NCBI GenBank assembly: GCA_946902985.2
Contig: OX336388.2
Span: 120,567,894 to 120,631,893 of the forward strand
DNA length: 64,000 nucleotides
Direction: 5' to 3'
DNA from: Meconema thalassinum
Lineage: Eukaryota; Arthropoda; Insecta; Orthoptera; Tettigoniidae
The translations under genes and the position numbers were made by a program. Shown piece after piece: positions 29,473 to 39,575 of the stretch; position 1 is the first letter of the stretch; every line of letters starts with the position of its first letter. Under the pieces are notes generated by a model that saw only the letters and a program-made list of their open reading frames with translations, searched no databases and was not told the origin of the DNA.

Positions 29473-30515
29473 ATTTAGTTCGCGTCCCCGCGAACGGGAA
29501 GGAACTTGAGATTGGGATGTTGATGTAGTAGATATAGTTGATGTGGTTGTTCTTGAAGCCCCCTCGTATCTCCTGTTGGTGTCCTCTTCGTCGTCGTATG
29601 ATGTGGTGATGTCGTGTTGATGTGTAGGTGTGAGATCAGCTCGTGTTCAGAGGGGTGGGTTATGGGATATACATATATATATAACATTGACATTAGCATA
29701 GACATTATAAAAATAGTGCATGAAAAAAAATCGATATTGGCATATTGAAAGTTTAAAGAAAAAAAATACATGGTGCTGATAGTTATTCGGTACATTGTTG
29801 TGCAGGGAGGAAAAAAAACCAGGGCTGGACGGATGATTGCGTCGTCCGCCCTATCTTAGGGAAAAAGTGCTCCCTGCATTGAGAAAGATAGAAGAATAGA
29901 CAAAAATGGGTGTTCCAGGGTATAATTTAAGGGAAATATTCAAAATGCATTTATTGATTTGGGATAAAACGGAACACCCTGACAAATGGGGAAGTTAGAA
30001 GAAAGAAAAATGAAAGAAAACAAAACATAGACATTGTGTACATGTGATTTTAACAAACAAACAAAAAAGTATACCGTTTAATGTGCTATGTTGCGATGTT
30101 CATATGTTAACATTTAGGAATATTATTGATTTCTGGTGGAATAATTGCCCGTGGGCGCATGAATTTGTTTTAAGTTACCCTTTAAAATTATCAATTACAA
30201 TGATCTTATGTCTAACTTAAGCGCGCTAATCTCTTATGATTCTAGTTTTTGGTACCTCGCGTGCACGCTACTCGTTTGTACGTACGCTTGCCGTCTCACG
30301 GCTAATCCTGTACGGCCACTTCCTGTTATGGTTTAGTGGTCGTACTGCTTGAAATGTATCCTTAATCCTTAATCTGTGAAGCATTCCCTGTGGGTGAATG
30401 CTTTCACACTTGACAATGAGAGTCGCCGCCACAGCCGGTTGCGCCCTCATTGCCGTAATTTGCGCCGCATTTTTGACGCCTTATGTTTCCTGTGTACGTT
30501 GATCTGCCAGCGAGC

Positions 30516-30536
30516 CTGATACCCCACAGGTATCAG
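30516..30536. other. Stem-loop, 8-bp perfect stem
   Basis: CTGATACC, loop CCACA, GGTATCAG. One of a cluster of hairpins in the Gypsy-A 3' region. Confidence 0.6.
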
Positions 30537-30688
30537 CCGTGCTGTGCAGATTTTTAAAGTGTAGCTGTAAAAATGTGCTGAGCCTGTAAGTGAAGATGAA
30601 TATTAAACATAAATTAGTGCGCATAGGTGTAATACAATAATAAGACGGCATTAATAGCATGCTGCTGCTATATGGCAGCAAAATCATA

Positions 30689-30714
30689 GTCACCAGTGCC
30701 ATATTCCTGGTGAC
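30689..30714. other. Stem-loop, 8-bp perfect stem
   Basis: GTCACCAG, 10-nt loop, CTGGTGAC. A further 6-bp stem TGCTGC/GCAGCA lies directly to its left (30,662-30,680). Confidence 0.6.
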
Positions 30715-30915
30715 AATACCTGAAAAAAAATGGAGAGGTTAATAAAACGTTTAAGTATTGCCTATTTTCTATGCCGCTTCCTGTGGTAGTGTGTCCACAG
30801 TCTGAAGCTCTTTTGACCTGTGAAAAAAATGGCATGGTTAGTGTTAATCGATGTATGGCCGGGCTTACCCTATACGGTGCCGTAATGTCGTTTCTTAATG
30901 TGTTGTCGGTCTTAC

Positions 30916-30942
30916 CCCGGTAGCGGAATTTTGGGTACCGGG
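30916..30942. other. Paralogous hairpin, copy 1
   Basis: CCCGGTA pairs with TACCGGG around a 13-nt loop starting GCGGA. It is flanked by CTTA on the left and GGTGCCGA on the right. Copy 2 lies 160 bp away with covarying stem bases. Confidence 0.7.
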
Positions 30943-30964
30943 TGCCGATATATTCCACCTCAAT

Positions 30965-31065
30965 TATACTTATGATAATGTATTATCATATATTCTAATG
31001 TATTATAATATATTCTAATGTATTATAATGTATTATAATATATTATAATGTATTGTAATGTGTTA
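30965..31065. repeat. AT-rich degenerate tandem repeat (TATTATAATG units)
   Basis: About ten imperfect ~10-bp units of the form ATAATGTATT or ATATATTCTA between the two paralogous hairpins. Confidence 0.75.
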
Positions 31066-31075
31066 TCGGACTTAT

Positions 31076-31103
31076 CCTGATGGCGGATTTGTCGGCCATC
31101 AGG
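31076..31103. other. Paralogous hairpin, copy 2
   Basis: CCTGATGGC pairs with GCCATCAGG around a 10-nt loop starting GGA. The same flanks (CTTA, GGTGCCGA) as copy 1 and three compensatory base-pair differences. Confidence 0.7.
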
Positions 31104-31357
31104 TGCCGAGATTCTACCTTAATCTAAAAAGAAATTTCCTTAATTTTAAAAATTGCCTTAATTGTAAAACTATGCTGTATGTACAAGCCGAGTAGACCTT
31201 ATTCTAAAGCCGAAATGTGCTGTGCCCAATTGTAGCAACAGCGCTTGTTGAATTTGCTTACATCTAAGTGACCTTAAAAATGGCACTATGACTTAAGTAC
31301 TAAAATTTAGATGGAGGCTGTCCGTTCGATTTCTCTCGCAGTGGTTCCCTTGTAGTA

Positions 31358-31384
31358 CATTGTTGGGACCGGAACCCAACAATG
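31358..31384. other. Stem-loop, 10-bp perfect stem
   Basis: CATTGTTGGG, loop ACCGGAA, CCCAACAATG. Confidence 0.65.
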
Positions 31385-31642
31385 CCTCGTAGTCCCCTCC
31401 GTCTTAATCCTAATTGTCGACGTTTATTCTAGGTCTTGCTAACTAGTAGACTACTAATCTAGTCACAGGCGGCCTACGGTGCCACAAAGCAAAACCGTTT
31501 CGCCTGCTGTACTTTCCTGCTCATTACCGTTGTTATTTCAGACGTTGTCGTAGTTGGGTCGCCCACTTTAACCCCTTTGAGTTGCTCGCTGTGCTACCCA
31601 TTTAATGCCCTAGGCTGCCCGATGCGTCGCCATTTATGTGGG

Positions 31643-31661
31643 CATTGGACATCGTCCAATG
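31643..31661. other. Stem-loop, 8-bp perfect stem, 3-nt loop
   Basis: CATTGGAC, ATC, GTCCAATG. It lies just left of the 52-bp tandem repeat. Confidence 0.6.
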
Positions 31662-31664
31662 GCA

Positions 31665-31790
31665 TAATGTTATCTTCGCCTTTATTGGCAATCGTAGTAT
31701 GCTTTACGCAGTATAATAATCTCTTCGCCTTTATTGGCAATCGTAGTATGCTTTTCGCAGTATAATAATCTCTTCGCCTTTGTCGGCCGC
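31665..31790. repeat. 52-bp tandem repeat, ~2.4 units
   Basis: Units starting TCTTCGCCTTTATTGGCAAT and passing through CGTAGTATGCTTT and CGCAGTATAATAA occur twice almost identically, followed by a partial third unit (TCTTCGCCTTTGTCGGC). Confidence 0.85.
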
Positions 31791-32483
31791 AATAATATTT
31801 CACTCCCGCGCGTGGGAGTCTTGCTTCCCGCTGTAGAAGCCGTACTTACTTACATTTACCTAAGAGTCTAGTCCTAGCTTGGTCGTCTCTAGGGTCAACT
31901 TCTTGGTCCGGCGTGGAGCGAGCTATTTCTCCCACCATCCTCAGAAAGTCTTCCCTGCAGGTCTTGGCGGCGATGACCGTGGCACATAGTGGGTGTAGCA
32001 TCCCTTCCTTCCAGGGGCAGTTTAGGCGCACCTAGGATTCCAGAGCTTGCCCGGCCAGGCCGCGAGTGCCTCAACCTTACGTGGTTCGTCTGTTTGGTCT
32101 AGTCGTCATGTTACTAGGGTAAGGCTCATCATCGCCTTTTTTTTCTCTCAAAGTGCGGTGCCTTTGGTCTTTGGCTTGTGCCGCTATCACCAATCAGAGT
32201 GTTTCAGATTCCTTTTCATGTAATAAAAAAAATATGGGCGTAACCTGTGTAAATAATTTAAAAATGTAAAATATTTCAAGTGTTGTGGGGTTGTAGAGCT
32301 TCTAAGTGCATAGACTACTTTAGGTCTACTATTGCTACGTCATCTTTCCAGCGATAATGCTCCGTTACCCTTCATGGAGGTGTTAGTAGGGTCTGTGGCG
32401 TCAGGTACCCTGTTATTAGGATCTGGGGGTAGTTATTCGTAGAGTAGGCTGAAAGCATGGTAGGAAGAGGTTGCGCATCTTTG

Positions 32484-32510
32484 GGCTCAAATAAATGGTG
32501 GCCTTGAGCC
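32484..32510. other. Stem-loop, 7-bp perfect stem
   Basis: GGCTCAA, 13-nt loop, TTGAGCC. Confidence 0.5.
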
Positions 32511-33030
32511 GGTAATGCTGCTAGGATTGCTCTTACAGTGAGTGGATTGGGGCGGGTAATTCCCGGGATTGCAAAAATATAAAAATTTCCATGCAGGTTT
32601 GATAGTAATAACCCTTGGTAAATGGATGGGATATTCCATGCATGTATGTGGATATGAGGCATCCGCCCTCATGTAAGGATAGGTGTAGGGTGAGGCGTAA
32701 TAATAATATGTCCCTGTCATGCGGGAGTATTTAATTAAAAAAAAATGGTTAATATGTGATTGTGGCCTCATCTCTCATTTGGAGATGCGCATTATGCTTA
32801 ATTGTTGTTTGCCGACCCACCCCTAATACTCATGTGGTAGCATCGAGATCCAAGGCGTAGTAAGCCCTCTTTTTAAACGCATGAAGTCTATCAACCCCTA
32901 TGTATACTTAGTAATGTAGTGTAGCTGTTTTGATCGTGTTCATGTGTCTGCGTTGGTCATGTTGGACGTGGGAAGGTTATTGGAGGGGAGTAAGGTATTC
33001 AAAATGGTAGACTTTTGGGTGGTATGTCGG

Positions 33031-33047
33031 TAATCCCGCTGGGATTA
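33031..33047. other. Stem-loop, 7-bp stem, 3-nt loop
   Basis: TAATCCC, GCT, GGGATTA. Outer GGTGG/CCACC (33,020s and 33,050s) can extend it. Confidence 0.5.
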
Positions 33048-33117
33048 TCCACCTATGCTTCAGTCATTCTCCCTTGGTCCATGTCTGCTCTCTATCCGCT
33101 TCTTGGGATAGTAAAGC

Positions 33118-33141
33118 GTCGTGACGCTGTGACGTCACGAC
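33118..33141. other. Stem-loop, 9-bp perfect stem
   Basis: GTCGTGACG, loop CTGTGA, CGTCACGAC. Confidence 0.6.
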
Positions 33142-34086
33142 TTAATCTGGTCTGCCATTTGTAGTGTGAATGTGTCCAGTGGTCGTAGTGCGACAGGCCA
33201 TGTCCTAATCGCCTGGAATGATTTATTTTAGAAATAAAATCGCGAAAGGAAGTTATTAGGGGGGAGGTCTTTTTTCCTCAGAGCCCCTGTCTGTGTTCGC
33301 TCCTGATTAGTGAGCGCGTGTGTGTGTGACTATGTTCCGCTACACCATGAGGACGGTTGGCCTGTTATAGGCTAAGTCTTAATGTGTATCGCGTGTGTGG
33401 GCAGGAGGTGCCCATGGCCTGTCAACGTCTTTGAGAACGTGCTCCCATGGGCCCATGGTAAGTTCCGGTCTGTCACGTCTGTCCATTGCTAAATGTCACA
33501 ATTGTTTTTGCAGTGTTAAAAAAATGTGTGGCCTTATGATTGCTTTGTGCTTGTAATGTCATGGTCAATGCCGATACAACAATAGTGTCTGTCACCAGCA
33601 GTATTGCAATGTGACGAAATCTGCAAGTCAGCGGTTTGTATGTGTAATGGCAGGCTCGGACGTTATGCATGTCAGCTGCCGGCACGTGCTTTCTTGCACG
33701 TATGCGAGTGTTGTCATTGTTCTAGATTCCGGGCGGACCAATGTAGTAATTCGTCCTATTTAGCTAGTACCGTTGTGTGGCCACTATTCCATAAGACCTT
33801 TGTCTTACGAAATTTCTATGCCTGTGTCTGGGAAATGTATTTTCCATGTCAGGTGTAATGTGAAATTTTATGCCTGGTTTTTGGCAGGAGGAAATGTGGT
33901 ATTCCCTGTTCATGTATTTGTATGGGCCAATGTCGATGTGGTTGGAAGCCTGGCTAGTTGCTTTCCATGGTGTCCAATTTTTTTTGCTGGGATTTGGACC
34001 CGTGATCTCATGTCATTCTCTGTGTTCTATGTCTGCGTTGTGTTTCAGGGATTGAGGTGTCCTCAGTGTGGTTTTTGCTTGTGTCT

Positions 34087-34129
34087 CTCGTACCAAAAAT
34101 ACCGTTGGTTAGTTAGTTTTTGGTACGAG
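34087..34129. other. Stem-loop, 13-bp perfect stem
   Basis: CTCGTACCAAAAA at 34,087-34,099 pairs with TTTTTGGTACGAG at 34,117-34,129 around a 17-nt loop. It is the longest perfect hairpin in the Gypsy-A 3' region. Confidence 0.7.
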
Positions 34130-34948
34130 TGTGGTGTGTGATCGTGGGTTCGGACCCGGCTTACTGTAAAGACTTGTTACGACGCTATCTGTGCCGTATA
34201 TATTATGGCACATGTACCGTGTATTTGAAATGCGCAGATGGGAATACGCATTCCTGTGAAGAGTTTGTGTGTTTTTGAATTCTCCTCGTGGTGTAATTTG
34301 GGGAGTTGTGTGGTTCTGAACTCGGCTTAAATGAACGCTTATTTCCCAGGTTCGTCTGTAGTGCTCCCAGTCTGTCTGTGCCAGCAAAGGTCGCCCACGG
34401 TGAGTGTGTTATCGCTGACGCGATAGTCTCTAGTGTCACTCACGTGTACGTTATCTTGTTTGTTGCTTGATAATGCTCTGTTTCTGTATGTTTGTGCCTC
34501 TTAGCCTGAGTGCTAACTCTGTAATTGCGAGTGGGGTTTTCCGCCATACAAAAGAACCTCTCACTAACTACATTTGTGTCCCCAAGTTTTGTGTTAACTG
34601 TACCGTGGGTCTAATATGTCCCTATCCCTTGTACAAAATGTCGTTATACACGAGTGTCTCCGGGCCGCTAGTCGCGTGTTTGGTGACTATGTGCCGGAGG
34701 CGATTTTGTTGTTTTTCATTTATGAACGTCTGTTAGTGGAACTGTCCCAATCTGTTTTAGCTTCCTACTTTTCTATCCTACAACTGGATAGCTACCCGAC
34801 CTGCCATTCCTGGTATTCAGAAGGTTGCGGGTTTTGAGACCGTCTTTACCCAGAGTAATTGTTTCTGGTGCCATTCTAGGTTGTGCCTCCGGGACAGTTC
34901 TGTCGAGTGTTAGGATCGTATCCCGGTGCGGTCAGTGAGGTCCGAAGG

Positions 34949-36440
34949 CTATTTCTTGGCCTTCTTTCCACGTCTGCCAGTGGGATCATTTGCTTTTCTT
35001 TTGGTAGTGTTCCCGCCTGTACGTGTAGGCGTGGGAGCTTTGCGTGTATTATATGCCTTCATACGACGGGCGTGAATAGTGTCTTTAATGAGTTTTCTCC
35101 CATGGCGCACGCTGACTATATAATTTAGGTCAGATACCTTCCTGCAGACTTTGAAGGGACCTGACCAGCGCGGCAGGAGGAACTCGGACACGTTTTTCTT
35201 ACGGGCAGAATTGAAAACCATAACCAATTGCCCGGGTGTGTATTCCACGGTCTTCCTATGCCGATCGTACCGCTCTTTCTGTTTCTTCTGCGCCGCGGCT
35301 ATGTTCTTTCTAGCATTCATTCGCGCTATCTGTAAGTGCTCTAACCAGGCAGCATTGTCCGTGTAGGTGTCCTGTGGGATATATATATTATCTATGGGAC
35401 TTCTGGGTGTGTACCCGTGCAGTAGGAAGTGTGGAGAGTGTTTCGTAGCCGTGGATATAGAGGTATTATAACTAAAAGTAATGGACTGCAGGTATTCATC
35501 CCAGTCTGTTCCTGCGTCTCCTGTAAATTTAGCCAACGCTATTCCAAGTATTTTATTCATACTCTCCGTGAGTCCGTTGGTTTGGGGGGAAAAACCCGTG
35601 GTAGTGTATGCCTTAATCCTGAGTATCTCCAGAAACTGTTGGAGCACTCTCGAGGTGAAAATAGTACCTCGGTCGGATAATAAGGTTTGGAATAGGCCGT
35701 ATCGTGTAACTATATCAAATAGGAATTCGGCTATGCTGTTCGTGTCTGCTTTGGGAACAGCCTTTGTAATCATGTATCGTGTGAGATACTCGGTGGCCAC
35801 CAGGATATATTTATTGCCTTTCTGACTTGTCGTAATGGGGCCTTTCACATCTATCCCGATTCTGTGAAATAACTCTCCCACGGGAATTTGGTTGAGTAGT
35901 CCATGAGGCTTGCCAGGTCTTGTTTTGAATCGTTGGCAAGTGTGACATGTCTTTACAAAGGTATCTATGTCGGCCTTCATGTTTACCCAATAGTATTTGT
36001 CACGGATTCTAAGGTATGTTTTATGCGTACCTAAGTGTGCCCCTGCCAGTGGGCTATTGTGGTGTCCGATCATGATATTTTCTCTCAATGATTCCGGAAC
36101 CGCTATAGGTGCGTTATCGTGCATGGCCGTGGGCTTAAATTTCAGTACCCCGTCTTTGTCTAGGAAAAATCGCCTAGATAGCCGTGCTGTCTTGGAGTCC
36201 ACTTTATCCAAGTTTTCTAGTGCCACTAGAATCTGTTTCAAGTACGGATCACTTTCTTGCTCCTGTTTGATGTTAATCACCGTCAGGGCAAAAGTGGGCA
36301 TGTCGTCCCAGTCGTGGTCCTTACTGTCATCCGGGGGATCGGCTACTGGCAGCCTAGACAACCCATCTGCGTCTAGGTGTGTAGCGCCTTTCTTGTGTTT
36401 GACCACGAAGTCATATTCATAGAGCCGCGAATTTGGGTTT
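34949..36440 (-). pseudogene. Gypsy-A integrase
   Basis: A 485-codon frame (ORF 36,406-34,949), open from the RNase H end. HHCC zinc finger: H124, H128, C154, C157 (AGAHLGTH...CHTCQRF). Catalytic D186 (GIDVKGP), D245 (LSDRGTIF) and E281 (NGLTESMNK). A C-terminal region with a GPFKV-type motif follows and a Lys/Arg-rich end. All catalytic residues are present. The frame is separated from the RT/RNase H frame by a one-base slip in a T7 run near 36,450-36,460, so it is not expressed as part of Pol in this copy. The first Met is internal. Confidence 0.9.
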
Positions 36441-37520
36441 TTAAATTTGTCCCAAAAAAAGCAAGCTCGCGTGGTCAGTCACTACCGTGAACTTGATACC
36501 ATAGAGGTATACCCTAAAATAGTTCACTCCCCACGAAAATGTCAGCATTTCCCGCTCTGTGGCAGAGTATCTAGTCTCAACGGCCGTTAGCTTCCTGCTA
36601 GCGAAAGCGACGGGCCGTATGTGCCCTTCTGCGTCTTCCTGCAATAGGGCCGCCCCCAGCCCATACAGGCTGGCATCCACGTGTAAAAATGTGGGCCTAT
36701 CACTGTGGAAGTGTTGCAGTAATGGTGGTGAGGTCAATAGTTGCTTCGGTGTGTTGAAGGCATCTATATGTTCCTGCTTGATGCTGAAAGGCGTTTTTTC
36801 ACGTGTGAGCTCGGTTAGGGGATGGGCGATGTGTGCAAACCTGTAGATATACTTGCGATAGTACGAAGCCAGCCCAATAAAACTGCGCAATTGTTTCAAA
36901 TTTGTGGGCATTGGGATGCCCGTTATTGCGTCAGTTTTCGCTGGGTCGGGAATAATGCCCTCTCTGTTTACAATGTGGCCCAATATATTAATCTGCTGTC
37001 TGGCAAATTGACATTTCGCAGGTTTAAGCCTTAACTTGGCCTCTCTGATCCTTGCGAAGGCCTCCTCCAAATGTGCGATATGTTCGTCGAAGGTATTGGA
37101 GAAAACTGTTATGTCGTCCACGTACACTAATACAGAACGCCACTTAAGCCCTGAAAATGTCTTATCCGCCAGCTTTTGGAAGGTTTGGCTGGCGTTACGG
37201 AGGCCCTTGGGTAACCTTGTGTAGGTATATAGCCCGTTCTCTGTAACGAACGCCAGCTTGTGCCTGTCTGGTTCATAGACGGGGATTGAATAGAATCCAC
37301 TATAGCAATCCATCGAACTGAACCAGCTAGCTCCGCCAAGGGCGTCCAAATAGGTGTCCGCCCTTGGTAGTGGATAACTATCATTTTCGACTAACTTATT
37401 GAGCCTCCTGTAGTCAGTACAAAATCTGTGAGATCCGTCCCGTTTTTTGGTCAGCAGAACCGGCGAGCTGTAGTTTGAAATAACGGGAACAATGACCCCT
37501 GCCTCGAGCATCTCTGAGAT
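36441..37520 (-). pseudogene. Gypsy-A reverse transcriptase and RNase H
   Basis: RT palm with catalytic D68 (SSMDCYSGF), the LPKGLRNA motif and YVDD at 130-133 (numbering from Met 37,511). The connection region IIPDPAKTDAI follows, then RNase H with HVDASLYGLGAAL, TEREMLTF and TDHASLL. The order RT-RNase H-IN places the element in Ty3/Gypsy. An in-frame TAG at 37,521-37,523 separates it from the protease frame, and the T7 slip near 36,455 ends it early. The residues look otherwise intact. Confidence 0.9.
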
Positions 37521-39224
37521 CTAAGCGTCGATGGCGTGTCTCTCCTTCTGGCTCACTCTGAAGGGAGGCTGGTGTACTGGCCGGTCACTAGTGAGTGTGA
37601 CATGGTGTTCAATGAGGTCTGTCACGGCGAGATCCTTCATTGAATGGGCAAAAATATCCCTGTTGGTCTCCAGGAGCTCCGTGAGCCTTTCATTTTGCTC
37701 CGGAGTCAGGTCCTGCCTGTGGTTCTGGTTGGCCGCCTTATCTGTGTGTGTGTCTGTGTGTTGGCTGATAGTATGCAGTACAGAGGCCTGGTGCTCATGA
37801 TTTTCTCGCTCCGCTCGAATACCATCTGTGTTCCTGGTGTATATCATGGGATGTGTGGTGAGCCTCTGGTCGTGCTTTAAAAGCATCTGACCGCTAGCGA
37901 AATTTATGCTAGCCTCGTATTTAGCGAGGAAATCCATGCCAATTATGGCTGACGCAGAAAGATGTTCTATAACGAACATGGGGTGTGTTGTGGCAAAATG
38001 GTCTATCCTAAGATGTATGTTTGCCACCCCCGCGTTTTCTAGCGTCTGAGCATTGGCCGCTACCAGCCGGATGTCACCCGTGACACCGTGTATTTGGGCT
38101 TCGGTAACGTGTCTCCTATTAACACAACTTACGGCTGCCCCGGTATCAATTAGGGCCTGCCCTCTGTGGCCATTTATGGTGGCGTGTATCGTGAGGGCCG
38201 ATACCTGAAATCCACTGCCCTGCACCGATGTGTTATGTAGGATGTATGTAGTTGTTGTTGTTACCGGAGTGACATGTGTACTGGGAAGGCATGGGGCGGG
38301 CCGCTTATCGTATCGGGCACGCTTAGCCTCTAAGCCTGCTTCCTGTCCCGAGTGCTTTGCCTCAGTCAGCAAAGTGCGCTCCCCAAGTACGTTGTCAGCT
38401 CTCTTAACCGGCCTCGCTGTTAGAATAGAAGTTTGCTGGCGAACGTTTAATGTATTAATCGTTCCCAGCTTTTGTGTAGTTGTGTTGTTGTTGTTTTCTT
38501 CCTCTCGGGAAGGTGTGTCTGTGAACGTGACCCTGAGCTTGCCCTTGTTACTCCGTTTCTTGTTCCAGGCGGTCGCGAGTTCGACTCCTGTTGCTGGTTT
38601 CCCAGTGCCGAGCGAGCTCGCGTCCTGCGCCTGCGTGTGGTCATTTCCTACCCTGCGTTGTGATGTAGGGGGTATGGCTTTCTGTTTGGAGGGTGTGGGT
38701 GTGTTCTCAGGCTGTTTGCGTGTAATTATGAGGGGTATATAATGTCCCGCCTTGGGGTTCCCTGTAAAAAGTACATGCAGGTCCCTGTCGAATCCCGCAG
38801 TGGAAAATAGCGGGGGTGAGTGCACGTCAGTGTATACGTGGATATTAGTTCGAAGCACCTTCCCGAGAGCGGTTACCTCTACGGCACTGGCATAGGTGCC
38901 GTCCCTAGCCATGTATTTTCTGTAATCCTCCCCGGTCTGGAATGGGTTTTCCCGCTCGTCCGACACAAAGTCTCGGTACTCTTTCCAGTTGGCCAGGATG
39001 TGTTTGGCCGTTTCCTGCCTGTATTCCTTATGATGGTCCTCGCTATGCCGAACCAGGAAGCTAATAGTCCTAAACAGGCAGTTGCCGTCTCCTTGTACGG
39101 GGTGTGTTTGGAAACGGCCCGGGGGCGGATCGTTAGCCTTAGCTTTGGCTGGCTGCTTCTTCCCCTTACTCTTGCGAGTTTGCTTGGGGGAAGGGCCTTT
39201 CTGTTGTTGTTTTGGGGAGGAACT
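37521..39224 (-). CDS. Gypsy-A OTU cysteine protease domain and retropepsin
   Basis: The frame is open from a TGA at 39,225-39,227 to the TAG at 37,521. After a Lys-rich linker comes an OTU domain: QGDGNCLFRTISF with the nucleophile Cys codon at 39,078-39,080, a middle YRKYMARDGTYASAVEVTAL and NIHVY, and GHYIPLI with the catalytic His codon at 38,742-38,744, 112 residues after Cys, a normal OTU spacing. OTU enzymes cleave ubiquitin or related modifiers. The retropepsin follows, with ALIDTGAAVSC (DTG codons at 38,136-38,147). Calling the start at GTG 38,966 would lose the nucleophile, so the ORF must come from frameshifting off the upstream gag frame (a -1 shift in the overlap 39,224-38,879). 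I see no classic slippery heptamer. The role, such as deubiquitinating viral or host factors, is inference. Confidence 0.85.
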   Translation of the reverse strand, partial: SSSPKQQQKGPSPKQTRKSKGKKQPAKAKANDPPPGRFQTHPVQGDGNCLFRTISFLVRHSEDHHKEYRQETAKHILANWKEYRDFVSDERENPFQTGEDYRKYMARDGTYASAVEVTALGKVLRTNIHVYTDVHSPPLFSTAGFDRDLHVLFTGNPKAGHYIPLIITRKQPENTPTPSKQKAIPPTSQRRVGNDHTQAQDASSLGTGKPATGVELATAWNKKRSNKGKLRVTFTDTPSREEENNNNTTTQKLGTINTLNVRQQTSILTARPVKRADNVLGERTLLTEAKHSGQEAGLEAKRARYDKRPAPCLPSTHVTPVTTTTTYILHNTSVQGSGFQVSALTIHATINGHRGQALIDTGAAVSCVNRRHVTEAQIHGVTGDIRLVAANAQTLENAGVANIHLRIDHFATTHPMFVIEHLSASAIIGMDFLAKYEASINFASGQMLLKHDQRLTTHPMIYTRNTDGIRAERENHEHQASVLHTISQHTDTHTDKAANQNHRQDLTPEQNERLTELLETNRDIFAHSMKDLAVTDLIEHHVTLTSDRPVHQPPFRVSQKERHAIDA

Positions 39225-39575
39225 TCAGCTGCTTCATCCGCTAGCCGAACCTCCCCGTCTAGGCGTTTTTTTTGGAACGTAGGTGTACGCCTGCCTGTAC
39301 TGTATGTGCGCCCCCCCCCCCCCTCGGGGTGGCTGCGCCAGCTCCCCGCCTGCGGTGTGTGGCTAGGTGTGGGGAGTATTGCCCCCCTGTCTGTTCGGCG
39401 GGGTGTCTCATCCCTGAACTCCCTCGGGTGTTCGTCGGGGAGGGGGTAGTGTTCCGGGCCCTTTGTGTACTTATCGCTGTTGTCCCGCTCTCTAGTGGGT
39501 TTTCTTCCCTGTCGGTTATTGCCCGGTGGTCTGTTTTCCTGTTTTCGCCAGGGTGGGGTGTATGTGATGCTGGGG
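38879..39575 (-). pseudogene. Gypsy-A gag C-terminal part, shifted frame
   Basis: Part of a 292-codon frame (39,757-38,879). The stretch from about 39,575 to 39,200 reads as a hydrophilic Pro/Arg-rich linker (YTPPWRKQENRPPGNN and onwards) that continues the gag frame after a C-run slip near 39,570. It overlaps the OTU frame from 39,224 on; below that the frame is probably not used. The part above 39,575 is only the out-of-phase shadow of the gag repeats. A 14-base C/G run at about 39,308-39,322 lies inside and is itself prone to slippage. Confidence 0.5.

Larger units (their letters stand above)
29473..34948 (-). other. Gypsy-A 3' region: 5.5 kb non-coding, rich in stem-loops
   Basis: Between integrase and the 3' LTR, where an env gene may sit in other lineages, I find no frame over about 125 codons on either strand and no env-like signal peptide, fusion or membrane pattern. 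The region does hold many perfect stem-loops (30,516-30,536; 30,689-30,714; 30,916-30,942; 31,076-31,103; 31,358-31,384; 31,643-31,661; 32,484-32,510; 33,031-33,047; 33,118-33,141; 34,087-34,129), a 14-bp palindrome (33,445-33,458), an AT-rich repeat near 30,965-31,065 and a 52-bp tandem repeat (31,665-31,790). It could carry structured RNA, a decayed gene or captured sequence. Confidence 0.6.

Noticed and set aside
33773..34141. 122-codon Cys-rich plus-strand frame in the Gypsy-A 3' region
   Set aside because: Antisense to the element, no recognisable domain; two shorter frames overlap it in other phases, as expected for a stop-poor stretch.
29473..34948. env gene of Gypsy-A
   Set aside because: No frame above about 125 codons on either strand, and no signal peptide or membrane pattern on the element strand. 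A heavily decayed env cannot be excluded by eye.
38966..38966. GTG at 38,966 as start of the protease ORF
   Set aside because: It would cut off the OTU nucleophile motif 38 codons upstream; the frame is open to 39,224 and is expected to be reached by frameshifting.
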